Origin: an uncultured Coriobacteriales bacterium
GTDB taxonomy: Bacteria > Actinomycetota > Coriobacteriia > Coriobacteriales > UMGS124
Length of the DNA: 37,833 bases
Assembly (NCBI GenBank): GCA_934636245.1
Contig: CAKUAI010000026.1
Coordinates: 1 to 37,833, forward strand
Reading direction: 5' to 3'
Shown here: piece by piece, positions 1-8,442 of the stretch
Position numbering within the stretch: the stretch's first letter is position 1
Layout: the number at the start of each line of letters is the position of its first letter
Made by a program: the position numbers and the translations under genes
Notes under the pieces: generated by a model
What the model was told of the DNA's origin: nothing
Databases searched by the model: none
Seen by the model: the letters and a program-made list of their open reading frames with translations, nothing else

Positions 1-1
1 C

Positions 2-77
2 AACCAAAAAGCCCCGCCCGGACCGGAGTGGTCCGAGCGGGGCTTGAATTCGTTATAGGGGCTTTTGTTACAGCCCC
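2..77 (-). terminator. Double-hairpin terminator-like repeat, copy A
   Basis: Read on the minus strand this is a small hairpin (GGGGCT...AGCCCC) followed by a 15-bp-arm GC-rich hairpin that ends in a run of five T. It lies about 210 bases downstream of the cation transporter stop. A second copy (about 87% identical by eye) sits at 30846-30919, so this is a dispersed element and not a one-off terminator. The outer arms of the two hairpins could also pair with each other, as in an attenuator; this is inference. Confidence 0.7.
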
Positions 78-288
78 GTTTTCGTACAGGTAAGGATAAG
101 AATCTTCTGGCTTAAGGATGCTGGGGGTGCCTGTTCCCACTGAGTCGCATTGTTGCGACAGTCTATAGGCCAAGTGTTTTCGGCATGATTTGGCATGGCG
201 TGATGCCAGGTATGTTGCCGTTTTCTTATGCGTACCTAAACATGATGCTTTGTATTGGCATACATCACCTTGGCGGCCCTGTTTGAGA
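78..288. other. Non-coding stretch downstream of the cation transporter
   Basis: About 210 bases between the double hairpin and the transporter stop. I see no ORF with a ribosome site and no recognisable RNA. It would form a long 3' untranslated region if the hairpin at 2-77 is the transporter's terminator. Confidence 0.4.
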
Positions 289-1446
289 TTAGATGTGGTC
301 GACCGTGATGACGCAGTGATGCCCGGGGTGCTTGGCTGCGACGGCTGTGGTGACTTTGGAGACGAGGTCTTGCTCGGGAATCTCCACGCCGTAGGGCTCC
401 AGGATGTCGAAGATGACGTTGGTGCGGTTGTCACCAGGCACAATGCGCAAGTCATGGATGCTCATACGGCTGTCCAAAGTAGCCACGAACTGTGCAATTT
501 CCTTACGCAGTTCGGTTACATGCGGGTCGGTCGTCACGATAGGATCGAGGTGGATGACGACATTGAGGTTGTCATTCTTTCGAAAGTCTTCCTCAATGGA
601 GTCAATGACCTCATGGCTCTTGAGCACATCGGTCTCGGCGGGAACCTCGGCGTGCAGGCTTGCGAAGATGCGACCAGGGCCGTAGTCGTGGACCATGAGG
701 TCGTGCACGCCCAGAATGCCTGGGTAGGACTTGGCCTTCTCTTCAATCATATGGGCGAGTTCAGGGCTGGCAGGCTTGCCCAGGAGTGGGTCAATGGTGT
801 CGCGGATAAGGCCCACGCCACTCCACAAAATGAAGCAGGCGACTGCAAGACCCATCCAACCGTCGAGGTCGAAGCCAGTAAGTTCTGAAATCACTGCGGC
901 CACGAGAACGGCGCCTGTGGTAAGGACGTCGTTGCGGGAGTCTACCGATGCGGCTTCGAGCGTACCTGAATCGATGGCCTTACCAACCTGCCTGTTGAAG
1001 ACACACATCCAGCTTTTTACGGCAATTGAAAGCAACAAAACTGCGACAAGAGCGGCACTGAACTCCACCGGCGCTGGATTGAGCAGCTTATCAAGGCTTC
1101 CCTTCGCCAGTTCGACTCCGACAAGCATGACGATGACGGCAACCATGAGGCTTGCCAGGTACTCATAACGTCCGTGACCATACGGGTGGCCTGCGTCAGC
1201 GGGCTTGGCTGCAAGCTTGAATCCCAAGAGGCTGATGATGTTCGAAGCGGCGTCAGACAAGTTGTTCAATGCGTCTGCGACAATTGAGACCGAACCAGAG
1301 AGCACGCCGATACCCGCTTTGCCCGTGCAGAGCAGCACGTTGAGAATAATCCCAACAACGCTGGCCTTGGCGCCAACGGCCTCGCGGTACTTTGGGTTGT
1401 CGTTCTTATTGTCGGCATTGGCAATCGTGCGGGCGAGCCACAACAT
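289..1446 (-). CDS. Cation diffusion facilitator family transporter
   Basis: 385-residue membrane protein of the CDF family, which exports divalent metals (Zn, Fe, Mn, Co) in exchange for protons. The sequence shows the family hallmarks: a first hydrophobic helix near residue 30, the metal-site aspartates D58 and D65 in DALNNLSDA, the HPYGHGRYEY loop from residue 87, further hydrophobic helices to about residue 215, and a soluble C-terminal domain rich in His and Asp (HLDP, HDL, ending HHCVITVDHI). The length is close to FieF/YiiP plus a longer cytoplasmic tail. The ATG has an AAAGGGA site 9 bases upstream. It is the last gene of a minus-strand run and is followed by the double hairpin at 2-77. 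Metal specificity cannot be read from the sequence. Confidence 0.93.
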   Translation of the reverse strand: MLWLARTIANADNKNDNPKYREAVGAKASVVGIILNVLLCTGKAGIGVLSGSVSIVADALNNLSDAASNIISLLGFKLAAKPADAGHPYGHGRYEYLASLMVAVIVMLVGVELAKGSLDKLLNPAPVEFSAALVAVLLLSIAVKSWMCVFNRQVGKAIDSGTLEAASVDSRNDVLTTGAVLVAAVISELTGFDLDGWMGLAVACFILWSGVGLIRDTIDPLLGKPASPELAHMIEEKAKSYPGILGVHDLMVHDYGPGRIFASLHAEVPAETDVLKSHEVIDSIEEDFRKNDNLNVVIHLDPIVTTDPHVTELRKEIAQFVATLDSRMSIHDLRIVPGDNRTNVIFDILEPYGVEIPEQDLVSKVTTAVAAKHPGHHCVITVDHI

Positions 1447-1574
1447 ATATAACAGTCCCTTTCCGTTACTTTGTCACGCGCGAAAGAATACCCTACGCTG
1501 CGCCCGGCACGAAAAAGCGAACGAAATCAACCAGTTACAGGGCGCAAACAATCTGCCTTTTCCACTCCGCTCCC

Positions 1575-2201
1575 CTATTGTTTGGAGAGCCACCACAGAT
1601 ATATGGAAGCTGTGGTTCCGTATGGATGAAATGAGGCCGTGAGCTGGTCAAACAGCTTTTTGGTAAGCTCATTGGGGTCGATGTGCTTAAGGGTGCACAA
1701 CCCACGTCTGATGGCTGCATCGCCATAGGAGATGACATCGGGCCGCTCATAGCAATGGATGAGGAGCATCTCCGCAGTCCATCGGCCGATGCCACGCAGG
1801 CCTACGAGCGTGGACAAGACAACCTCATCGGGTTCGTGACGCAAGGCCTCGAGGTCAAGCGTTCCGTCTATGGTCTTGCAGGCGATGTCATGGATGTACT
1901 CGGCCTTCTTGAATGTAGTCCCACATGCTTTGATATCGAGGGAATCGGCCTGGGCGAGGGCTTGGGCGCTCACGGGATTGCCAAATCGCTGCGTCAGTCG
2001 CCCCCAGATGGTCGCCGCTGCCTTGAGGCTGATGAGCTGGTCGTTGATTGACCGCACGAGGCATTGGAACGCGTCTTCTTCCACGGGGCGTTCGGGTCTG
2101 AAGCCCTCCCTCTCGCACTGCGTTATGACGGCGGCGAAGTCGGCATCGGCTTGCGACAGATATTCGAGCTCATGGGTGCCATAGGGAAACGGATGGGGCA
2201 T
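1575..2201 (-). CDS. DNA-3-methyladenine glycosylase II (AlkA-like)
   Basis: 208-residue HhH-GPD DNA glycosylase that would remove alkylated purines from DNA as the first step of base excision repair. The helix-hairpin-helix is LVGLRGIGRWTAEMLL at residues 132-147, and the catalytic aspartate is D161 in SYGDAAIRRGL. There is no Cys cluster for a 4Fe-4S site, which argues against MutY/Nth. The protein is shorter than E. coli AlkA (282 residues) because it lacks the N-terminal domain, as many Gram-positive homologues do. The ATG has AAGGAG 5 bases upstream. It lies 76 bases downstream of xdhC in the same direction and may be read from the xdh operon, but its function is unrelated. Confidence 0.9.
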   Translation of the reverse strand: MPHPFPYGTHELEYLSQADADFAAVITQCEREGFRPERPVEEDAFQCLVRSINDQLISLKAAATIWGRLTQRFGNPVSAQALAQADSLDIKACGTTFKKAEYIHDIACKTIDGTLDLEALRHEPDEVVLSTLVGLRGIGRWTAEMLLIHCYERPDVISYGDAAIRRGLCTLKHIDPNELTKKLFDQLTASFHPYGTTASIYLWWLSKQ

Positions 2202-2277
2202 CGGAACTCCTTCTTTCCGTTGCGAGGCCGAAGTATGTCGCGGTGTTGTTTGCGAGAGGCAGTCGTGACTTGAGGGT

Positions 2278-3288
2278 TTAGTGAGTTGCGCGATGCAGGA
2301 TGCACTCGGCTGCCACGCTCACGGCGATTTCTTCAGGCGTCTCTGCCTCAATCTCCAGGCCAATGGGCATATGCACGGTGTCGACCACCTCGTCGGGGAT
2401 GCCTGCCTTATGCATGAGATCGCGCGCAATGGCGATCTTTCGGTGAGATCCCATGAAGCCGACGTAGGCCAAAGGCTGACGAAGGGCCTGCTCAAGTATG
2501 GCATAGTCAAACTTGTGGCTGTGGCTCATGATAAAGACGTAGTCGTGCTCGTCAAACGTCAGCGAGGCTGCAATGTCCTGGTAGTCGCCCAAGATGACCT
2601 TATGCGCACCGGGATGCAGCTCGGGCTGGGCGAATTCAGGGCGGCAGTCGAAAAGTGTGCAGTCGAAGCCGACGCGAGACAGGGCACCAACCGTGGCGTG
2701 TCCCACATGTCCGCCGCCAAAGATAATGGCGCGCACGGGCAGGGGTACAGGCATCACAAGGTGGTCCTCTATGATGCAATTCTGCTTGCACCCAACGAAT
2801 TTTTGATGAGATGCGTTGCTATCGCCCGCCAAAACCTGGCCTGTGGCATCAATCAGGGCAACTTCGCCCGGGAAGAGCGAAGCTTCATCGTGGCACGCAT
2901 GCACCAGAGATGCCGCAATGCGCTGGTCAAAGCAATGCAGAATCTCAGTCGCCACTTCAATCCACGCCTTGTTGTCGTTGCTTATGGGCGTGTACAGGAG
3001 CCCGGCGTCGCCGCCGCAGGGCATGTCGAGGCCCCCGTTGGCCTGTTGCCTGAGGGCCATGCCCTCCATGTAACGCGCAGCTTGCCCCAGCATGGTGCGA
3101 GCCTGGGCAATGGCGCGGGCTTCCATTGCGCCGCCACCGATGGTCCCGCAGACCAGGCCATCATGGGACACCAGCATCTGCGATCCGGCGTTGCGTGGCG
3201 TGGAGCCCTCACTTTCGGCAACAGTGACCAGCACCAGGTCGCAACCAGTGGTTGCGGCATCCAGTATGTGTTGTGCGATATCGCGCAT
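2278..3288 (-). CDS. xdhC: XdhC/CoxI family molybdenum hydroxylase maturation factor
   Basis: 336-residue accessory protein of the XdhC family, which in characterised systems binds molybdenum cofactor, helps add the terminal sulfur ligand and hands the cofactor to the large subunit. The N-terminal domain carries EGSTPRNAGSQMLV and GTIGGGAMEARA (about residues 27-59). A Rossmann domain begins at IIFGGGHVGHAT (about 188-199) and includes GFMGSHRK near the C-terminus. A Cys-containing MPCGGDAG segment at about 89-96 fits the family. The ATG is preceded by AAGGGAG 6 bases upstream and lies 11 bases after the yqeB stop, so the two are co-transcribed. Confidence 0.93.
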   Translation of the reverse strand: MRDIAQHILDAATTGCDLVLVTVAESEGSTPRNAGSQMLVSHDGLVCGTIGGGAMEARAIAQARTMLGQAARYMEGMALRQQANGGLDMPCGGDAGLLYTPISNDNKAWIEVATEILHCFDQRIAASLVHACHDEASLFPGEVALIDATGQVLAGDSNASHQKFVGCKQNCIIEDHLVMPVPLPVRAIIFGGGHVGHATVGALSRVGFDCTLFDCRPEFAQPELHPGAHKVILGDYQDIAASLTFDEHDYVFIMSHSHKFDYAILEQALRQPLAYVGFMGSHRKIAIARDLMHKAGIPDEVVDTVHMPIGLEIEAETPEEIAVSVAAECILHRATH

Positions 3289-3299
3289 TGCAAACTCCC

Positions 3300-4109
3300 T
3301 TACAGCTTTGCAGGATGAGAGAACGTGCCGGATAGGTGCAGAATGGCCTCCACCACTCCCCCAGCAACAGACAGGCCCTTGTCAGATACCAGCTGGCAGT
3401 ACCCGTTATCATCGCGCGGGTCCACATCGCCGCACTTCAGGCCTGCTTTGGCTTGGACGCCGTCGGCGAGCAGACCCCGCAATACGCCCGTGAGCGTGGC
3501 AACCACGGGGGTTTCGTCCACATAGGCCACAACCTGGCCTTCTTCAACATGGTAGCCAATCGTGGCAATGCCGCGAAAGGCACCCTCGCACGGCGCGCGC
3601 AGCACACGCTCGCCTGCATAGCCGCCCACAAGACCCGGTATGGCAGTGTTGGGAAGAGCGCTGCCCGTGTAATATGCGCGACCGAGGGTGTGGCCGCGCA
3701 TGGTCTCGACTACGGCATGGCAGTCCTTGCCGGCGGTGAAGCCGGGACCAACTCCGATGACGACGGGCGCCATATCCATGGATGTGCCCACATTGCGCTT
3801 GGCCAGGATGGCGTCGACCACGATGTCGGGCTTTATCGTCTCGAGGCACATGCATGCGGGGTCGATCAGGACAGGTATGACATCGCTGCCGCTCAGCAGC
3901 TCCAATGCATGGCTGCCATCTTGTGCAAGAACAGCAGTCATGCCCTCTACCTGGGATTTTTCTGTGCGGACAGCCTCGCTGAACGCCACGGTGCGCCTCA
4001 CGGTGAGAGGATGCGCCACCTCGGTCATGACGACGGAGATGCCGCATCGGCGAAGGCGAAGCGCGATGGCGCTGGCGATGTCACCCGCACCGCGAATCAG
4101 TGCAAGCAT
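3300..4109 (-). CDS. yqeB: Selenium-dependent molybdenum hydroxylase system protein YqeB
   Basis: 269-residue YqeB (EF2563-type) protein. It begins MLALIRGAGDIASAIALRL, a Rossmann-like start, and contains DPACMCLETIKPDIVVDAIL, the long glycine-rich MAPVVIGVGPGFTAGKDC segment and a C-terminal barrel-like part. By published comparative genomics, YqeB and YqeC occur with SelD and molybdenum hydroxylases in genomes that may use a labile selenium cofactor; the biochemical role is not established. The ATG at 4109 was chosen over longer in-frame starts because GGAGG lies about 11 bases upstream and homologues begin at this GAGDIA segment. The start overlaps the yqeC stop by 13 bases, implying translational coupling. 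Confidence 0.88.
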   Translation of the reverse strand: MLALIRGAGDIASAIALRLRRCGISVVMTEVAHPLTVRRTVAFSEAVRTEKSQVEGMTAVLAQDGSHALELLSGSDVIPVLIDPACMCLETIKPDIVVDAILAKRNVGTSMDMAPVVIGVGPGFTAGKDCHAVVETMRGHTLGRAYYTGSALPNTAIPGLVGGYAGERVLRAPCEGAFRGIATIGYHVEEGQVVAYVDETPVVATLTGVLRGLLADGVQAKAGLKCGDVDPRDDNGYCQLVSDKGLSVAGGVVEAILHLSGTFSHPAKL

Positions 4110-4768
4110 CGAAACTCGTTCCTCCACAGGCTTCCAGCGATGACGGGCGTTTTGACAAGGGTTGCGATGCTTTCGGCCTTTTGCCAGTCGGACTCGGTTT
4201 CGACCTTGTTGATCAAGACCACATCGTGCAGGCTCTCGGATTCCAAAACGGTGGCCACCATTTCGGGAGTCACGGTCTCGTCTACCGAAGCGCTTGCAAG
4301 CTGTGCATAGAGCTCGGGGCGATGGCACGTTTGCGAGATGGGTACACCCACGCCGTCGATTCCCACCACGTATACCACGCGGTCTGTGCATGCAGGAATC
4401 ACCGGCTCGTGCTCAGCATGGGCCTTGAGGGGCAGCTTCTTTGCCCCATCGGCCTCAACCAGCACGTAGTCGGCAATGTCTGCCAGGTCGGAAAACGCCA
4501 TGTGGGGTGCATCCAGCTTGCCTGTTGGCTCGTGAATGGAGCCGACACACACAAGGGGGTTTGTCTTGAGTGCTGATTCGACATCGCCTGGCTCGGCACT
4601 CAGCAGCACACAGCACCAGTCAGGGACATACATCTTCGTGCTGGTGGCCACGACCACGCGTGCATGCTTTGACAGCTCATCTGCCAAAGCATGCAGAAGC
4701 GTGGACTTGCCTCCCCCGCCGATGATGGCCGTCACACCTCGCTGGATGTGCAGGGATTCGTACAGGAT
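4097..4768 (-). CDS. yqeC: Selenium-dependent hydroxylase accessory protein YqeC, probable ATC start
   Basis: About 223-residue P-loop protein of the YqeC family. The nucleotide-binding loop is GGGGKSTLLHAL near the N-terminus, followed by VVVATSTKMY, a VEADGAKKLPLKAHAEHEPV segment that is typical of the family, and DVVLINKVE near the C-terminus. No ATG, GTG or TTG lies at a sensible position. GGAGG at 4776-4780 stands 7 bases before an ATC codon (4766-4768) directly next to the Mo-subunit stop (4771-4773). Starting there gives about 17 residues before the P-loop, as in relatives. Alternatives are a CTG at 4765 or a GTG at 4735, which would leave only four residues before the P-loop. The gene is co-transcribed with the hydroxylase subunits. 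Confidence 0.85.
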   Translation of the reverse strand: MLYESLHIQRGVTAIIGGGGKSTLLHALADELSKHARVVVATSTKMYVPDWCCVLLSAEPGDVESALKTNPLVCVGSIHEPTGKLDAPHMAFSDLADIADYVLVEADGAKKLPLKAHAEHEPVIPACTDRVVYVVGIDGVGVPISQTCHRPELYAQLASASVDETVTPEMVATVLESESLHDVVLINKVETESDWQKAESIATLVKTPVIAGSLWRNEFRCLH

Positions 4769-4770
4769 GG

Positions 4771-7062
4771 CTATCCCTCCGGTTTCGCCAGCAAGATATG
4801 CTCCGGCAGAACGGGAAGCTCGCGATGCCAGACGCCCGTCGCCCTGTAAATGGCCTGCACAATGGCGGGTGCAGGCGTATTGATGACGATCTCGCCGATG
4901 GACTTGGCGCCGAACGGCCCCGTCGGTTCGTAAGAGTGCTCGAACTCGACATTGAGACGACCTGTGTCGAGGCGCGTGGGCAAGCGATAGGTGAGAAGGC
5001 TCGACTCGCGGATCTTGCCCTTGGGCGTGCGGGTCACATCCTCCATGAGCGTGTGACCGATGCCCTGGACGATGCCGCCCTCCACCTGTATGCGCGCGAG
5101 CGCCGGGTTGATCGGGATGCCGCAGTCGACAACGGCGGCGTAGTCTAACACTTCCACCACGCCGGTCTCGCGATCGAGCTCGATCTCGGCCATGCCCACC
5201 ATGAACGGCGGCGGGGAGACGGGGGAAGAGTGCGTGGCGGTGGCTTCGGCGAGCAGGCAGCTGTTGAACTGACTCTTCTGGGCGATGTCGGTGAGAGGGA
5301 CGGCCTGGCCCGTACTCGCGCGGCGCACGCAGTCGCCCTCGAACTGCAACTCGCTTGCATCGCACGCAAGAATGCCTGCGGCAATGGCGCACAGACGCTC
5401 TTTGAGCTGGTCACAGGCCTTTTCCACGGCCATGCCCGTGACATAGGTGGTGGAAGAAGCATAGGAGCCGGAGTCGTAAGGCGAGGCGTCCGTGTCGGCG
5501 CCGAACACGAATACGTCGTCCACCGGGCATTCCATGTGCTCGGCGACCATCTGGGCGAGGATGGTGTCGCAGCCCGTACCCATGTCAGCCGCGCCGATGA
5601 CCAGCATGTACGTGCCGTCGTCGTTGAGCCTGACGGTGGCCGAGCCCGTGTCGATGCCCGAGATGCCGGAGCCTTGCATGGATATGGCGACGCCCGCGGC
5701 GCGGACCTTGCCGTTGCCCATGTCGCGCACGGGATACTTGGCATCCCAGTCGAACATCTCGCGGCAATGCTCCAGGCAGCGGTCAAGGGCGCAAGAGTTG
5801 GTGACCTCGCCATAGTAGGCGGGCATCGCCATGCCTTCGCGCACGATGCACTGCTGACGCAGCGCGATGGGATCCATGCCCAGCGTCTCTGCCAGCTCGT
5901 TCACTGTGGTTTCCACGGCAAACTGACCCTGTGTGGCGCCAAAACCGCGGTAGGCGCCAGAGGGCTGCATGTTCGTGTAGACCAGGTTTGTCGTGAACTT
6001 ATACGCTTCCAGCGAGCCGGTGTACAGGGGGATGGACTTGTGGCCGGTGAGGCCGATGGTGGCCCAGCCATGCTCACCGTAGGCACCCGTGTTGGAGAGC
6101 GTGTCCACGTGCAAGGCGCGGATGCGGCCGTCCTTGTTGGCACCCAGTCGAACCTTGATTTGCATCTCATGACGAGGAGAACCGCAAGTCTGGGCCTCCT
6201 CACGCGAGAATACGCACAGGGAGGGACGGCCGGTCTTCAGCGTGACGAATGCGGGATAGACCTCGGACACCGCGGTCTGCTTCGCGCCAAAACCGCCGCC
6301 AATGCGCGGCTTTTCCACGCGGATGCGGCCCTTCGGGATGCCCAGGGCATGCGACAAGATGCGGCGAACGTGGAAGACGATCTGCGTGGACGAGATCACA
6401 TGCAGGCGTCCGTAGCGGTCCATCTCGCAATACGTGCGGAAGGTCTCCATCATGGCCTGGTTGTAGGCCTTCGTATGATAGGTGCGCTCCATCACGATGT
6501 CGCAGTCGGCAAGCACCGCCTCGATGTCGCCGCTACCGTCATCACCGCAGGAAATGAGGTTGCGCTTGTTGTCGCCGCCGAAGTCCTGGAACATGTGCCA
6601 GTCGTCTTCGGGGTGCACCAAGATGGGGTTGTCCTTGGCCGTGCGGAAGTCCAGCACGGCCTCAAGCACCTCGTAGGTCACCTTGATGCGCTTGAGGGCC
6701 TTGTTGGCAGCCTCCTCGTTCTCGGCGGCCACGATGGCCACGACGTCGCCCACATAGCGCACATGGCGGTCGATGATGAGGCGGTCGTAGGGGCTGGTCT
6801 CGGGGTAGGTCTGGCCAGCGTTGGTAAAACGGTTGCTGGGTACATCCTCCCAGGTATACACGTCAACGACGCCGGGGACGGCCTTTGCCTTCGAGGTGTC
6901 GATGGTTTGCACGATGGCGTTGGCATGGGGGCTGCGCAGCAGCTTCACCACCAGCGCGTCGTGCACAATGTCTTCGGTATAGACGGGCTTGCCCAGCAGC
7001 AGCTGCATCGAGTCCTTTTTGCGAACCGACTTGCCCACGGAAGTGTACTCGGGCCTATCCAT
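4771..7062 (-). CDS. xdhA: Xanthine dehydrogenase-type molybdenum hydroxylase, Mo-binding subunit
   Basis: 763-residue large subunit of the xanthine oxidase family, which hydroxylates purines or other N-heterocycles at a molybdopterin centre. The N-terminal hammerhead domain has KLLRSPHANA and YVGDVVAIVAAE. The Mo-binding domains carry GGFGAKQ, SGAYRGFGATQGQ, an ISMQGSGI segment and VVDCGIPINPALARIQVEG. The conserved glutamate that acts as base is in FGAKSIGEIVIN near the C-terminus. The ATG has GGGGAGG 6 bases upstream and overlaps the Fe-S subunit stop by 8 bases. Its neighbours (YqeB, YqeC, XdhC, MocA, NCS2 permease) favour a purine substrate and a selenium-linked subfamily; the exact substrate is inference. 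Confidence 0.93.
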   Translation of the reverse strand: MDRPEYTSVGKSVRKKDSMQLLLGKPVYTEDIVHDALVVKLLRSPHANAIVQTIDTSKAKAVPGVVDVYTWEDVPSNRFTNAGQTYPETSPYDRLIIDRHVRYVGDVVAIVAAENEEAANKALKRIKVTYEVLEAVLDFRTAKDNPILVHPEDDWHMFQDFGGDNKRNLISCGDDGSGDIEAVLADCDIVMERTYHTKAYNQAMMETFRTYCEMDRYGRLHVISSTQIVFHVRRILSHALGIPKGRIRVEKPRIGGGFGAKQTAVSEVYPAFVTLKTGRPSLCVFSREEAQTCGSPRHEMQIKVRLGANKDGRIRALHVDTLSNTGAYGEHGWATIGLTGHKSIPLYTGSLEAYKFTTNLVYTNMQPSGAYRGFGATQGQFAVETTVNELAETLGMDPIALRQQCIVREGMAMPAYYGEVTNSCALDRCLEHCREMFDWDAKYPVRDMGNGKVRAAGVAISMQGSGISGIDTGSATVRLNDDGTYMLVIGAADMGTGCDTILAQMVAEHMECPVDDVFVFGADTDASPYDSGSYASSTTYVTGMAVEKACDQLKERLCAIAAGILACDASELQFEGDCVRRASTGQAVPLTDIAQKSQFNSCLLAEATATHSSPVSPPPFMVGMAEIELDRETGVVEVLDYAAVVDCGIPINPALARIQVEGGIVQGIGHTLMEDVTRTPKGKIRESSLLTYRLPTRLDTGRLNVEFEHSYEPTGPFGAKSIGEIVINTPAPAIVQAIYRATGVWHRELPVLPEHILLAKPEG

Positions 7063-7528
7063 GCTGGACCTCCCCTGCGTTCTTGCTGTTCAGGTAGGCG
7101 CGAATGCCGCGCAGCTGGCCCTCGTAACCCGAGCAGCGGCAGAGGTTCCCGCTCAGGTACGCAAGAATCTCGTCATCCGTGGGGTCGGGGTTCTCGCGCA
7201 GCAGCGAGATGGTGTTCATCACAAAGCCAGGGTTGCAGAAACCGCACTGCTCGGCGCCTTGGTCGGCAATGAAGCCCACGAATTCGGGCGCCTCGGCCTG
7301 CAGACCCTCCAGCGTGTAGACGCTGCGGCCGTCAGCTCGCGCCGTCAATGTGGAGCACGACAAAACAGGCTTGTCGTCGAGCAAGACCGTGCACAAACCG
7401 CAGGCAGACGTCTCGCAACCGCGTTTGACGCTGAAGCAGCCATGTGCGCGCACGAAGTCGATGAGCAACATGCCAGCCGGGATGTCGTCGGAAACGGCCT
7501 TTCCGTTCAGTTTGATTTGGACTTCCAT
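7055..7528 (-). CDS. Molybdenum hydroxylase 2Fe-2S subunit
   Basis: 157-residue small subunit carrying two 2Fe-2S clusters that pass electrons from the Mo site to FAD. The plant-ferredoxin-like cluster is KRGCETSACGLC with a later VLSC. The second, helical cluster is CGFCNPGFVM and LCRCSGY. The start is the ATG at 7528, which begins MEVQIKLNGK and has GGGGGAGG upstream; a longer in-frame extension has no family similarity. The ATG shares a base with the TAA of the FAD subunit gene (TAATG), so the three subunits are tightly coupled. Confidence 0.94.
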   Translation of the reverse strand: MEVQIKLNGKAVSDDIPAGMLLIDFVRAHGCFSVKRGCETSACGLCTVLLDDKPVLSCSTLTARADGRSVYTLEGLQAEAPEFVGFIADQGAEQCGFCNPGFVMNTISLLRENPDPTDDEILAYLSGNLCRCSGYEGQLRGIRAYLNSKNAGEVQHG

Positions 7529-8319
7529 TACAGTGCCTCCCCCAGAGCCGTCAAAGCACGGCGCGTCAGCACCGGAACCAAAGCCTTGCGATACTCCGCG
7601 CTGCCCCACATGTTTCCTGCAACAGCGACGTTGTTGGCTGCATAGTCGGCAAATGCGGCGGTACTTTTCTGCACGATGCCGCCGGTCAGGATGCCCTTTT
7701 CGTCGCGGAGTACCATCGCGCGCGCCGGACGAGATCCAATCACAACGCGGTATTCGTCGCCCACTTTGGCTGCCACGCAGTTGAGCGAGGGCAGGTCGGT
7801 GCGCTGTTTGCGCACTGCCTGGTACGCGAATGCACCCGGGCGCTTCTTGATGATCAGGCGCACCAGGATGTCGTTGTCGGACTTCATATTCGCAAATTCT
7901 TCCAAAGCCACGATGCCGCCCTTGTAGAGCTCAACGTAGCTGTCCATGGCCATGAAAATCGCGAGCACGTCCGAGAAGCCCATGCGACGCCAGAGGCTTC
8001 CGCCCACCGTGGCGCCGTTGCGAAACTGCACGCCCACGATGTCCTTGAGGGCGGCTTCCACCGCACCGCAGGAATAGGCGGCCAAACCGGGATGCTTTTC
8101 CAGCTGGCGCAGGGTCACCATGGCGCCGATGCGGAACTCGTCCCCAGTCTCCTCAACGGAGTCCAGGCCAAGGCCGCACAGGTCGATGGCGGTGCTCAGA
8201 GAGCGCCTGCTCATCTTGAGCCACATCATGCCGGCGACGATGCAGTTGCGCCTCTTCTGGTTAAGCTCCCATGCCTCCTCCAGGGTCTCTGGACGCACGT
8301 ATTTTTGGAAGGTAATAAT
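7528..8319 (-). CDS. xdhB: Molybdenum hydroxylase FAD-binding subunit, probable ATT start
   Basis: About 263-residue medium subunit of the CO-dehydrogenase flavoprotein type; it binds FAD between the Fe-S subunit and the electron acceptor. The sequence shows NCIVAGMMWLKM (weak form of the usual AGGT loop), the FAD loop FRNGATVGGSLWRR and a C-terminal CODH-like domain ending in TRRALTALGEAL. Between an upstream in-frame TAA and the GTG at 8298 there is no ATG, GTG or TTG. GAGGAG stands 6 bases before an ATT at 8319, and starting there adds ITFQKYV, as expected for this family. The GTG at 8298 has no ribosome site. This is the first gene of the operon. Confidence 0.87.
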   Translation of the reverse strand: MITFQKYVRPETLEEAWELNQKRRNCIVAGMMWLKMSRRSLSTAIDLCGLGLDSVEETGDEFRIGAMVTLRQLEKHPGLAAYSCGAVEAALKDIVGVQFRNGATVGGSLWRRMGFSDVLAIFMAMDSYVELYKGGIVALEEFANMKSDNDILVRLIIKKRPGAFAYQAVRKQRTDLPSLNCVAAKVGDEYRVVIGSRPARAMVLRDEKGILTGGIVQKSTAAFADYAANNVAVAGNMWGSAEYRKALVPVLTRRALTALGEAL

Positions 8320-8359
8320 GGCAGTCTCCTCATCGCTCGAGGATTACATGGACACCCTC

Positions 8360-8365
8360 ATTATA
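8360..8365 (-). promoter_or_regulatory. Predicted -10 element of the xdh operon
   Basis: A perfect TATAAT on the minus strand, about 40 bases upstream of the ATT start. No good -35 hexamer lies 16-18 bases further up, which suggests an activator-dependent promoter. The short divergent region to mocA would hold any operator. Confidence 0.5.
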
Positions 8366-8442
8366 CTGTGGACGATGAATCCATCGAGGTGTGAAGGCCC
8401 GTCAGGGCTGTCCAACCGCTGAATCAGCAAAGCGAGCCTGTC

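Noticed and set aside
5230..7272. 680-codon plus-strand frame opposite the Mo subunit
   Set aside because: Antisense shadow of a clear molybdenum hydroxylase gene with conserved motifs.
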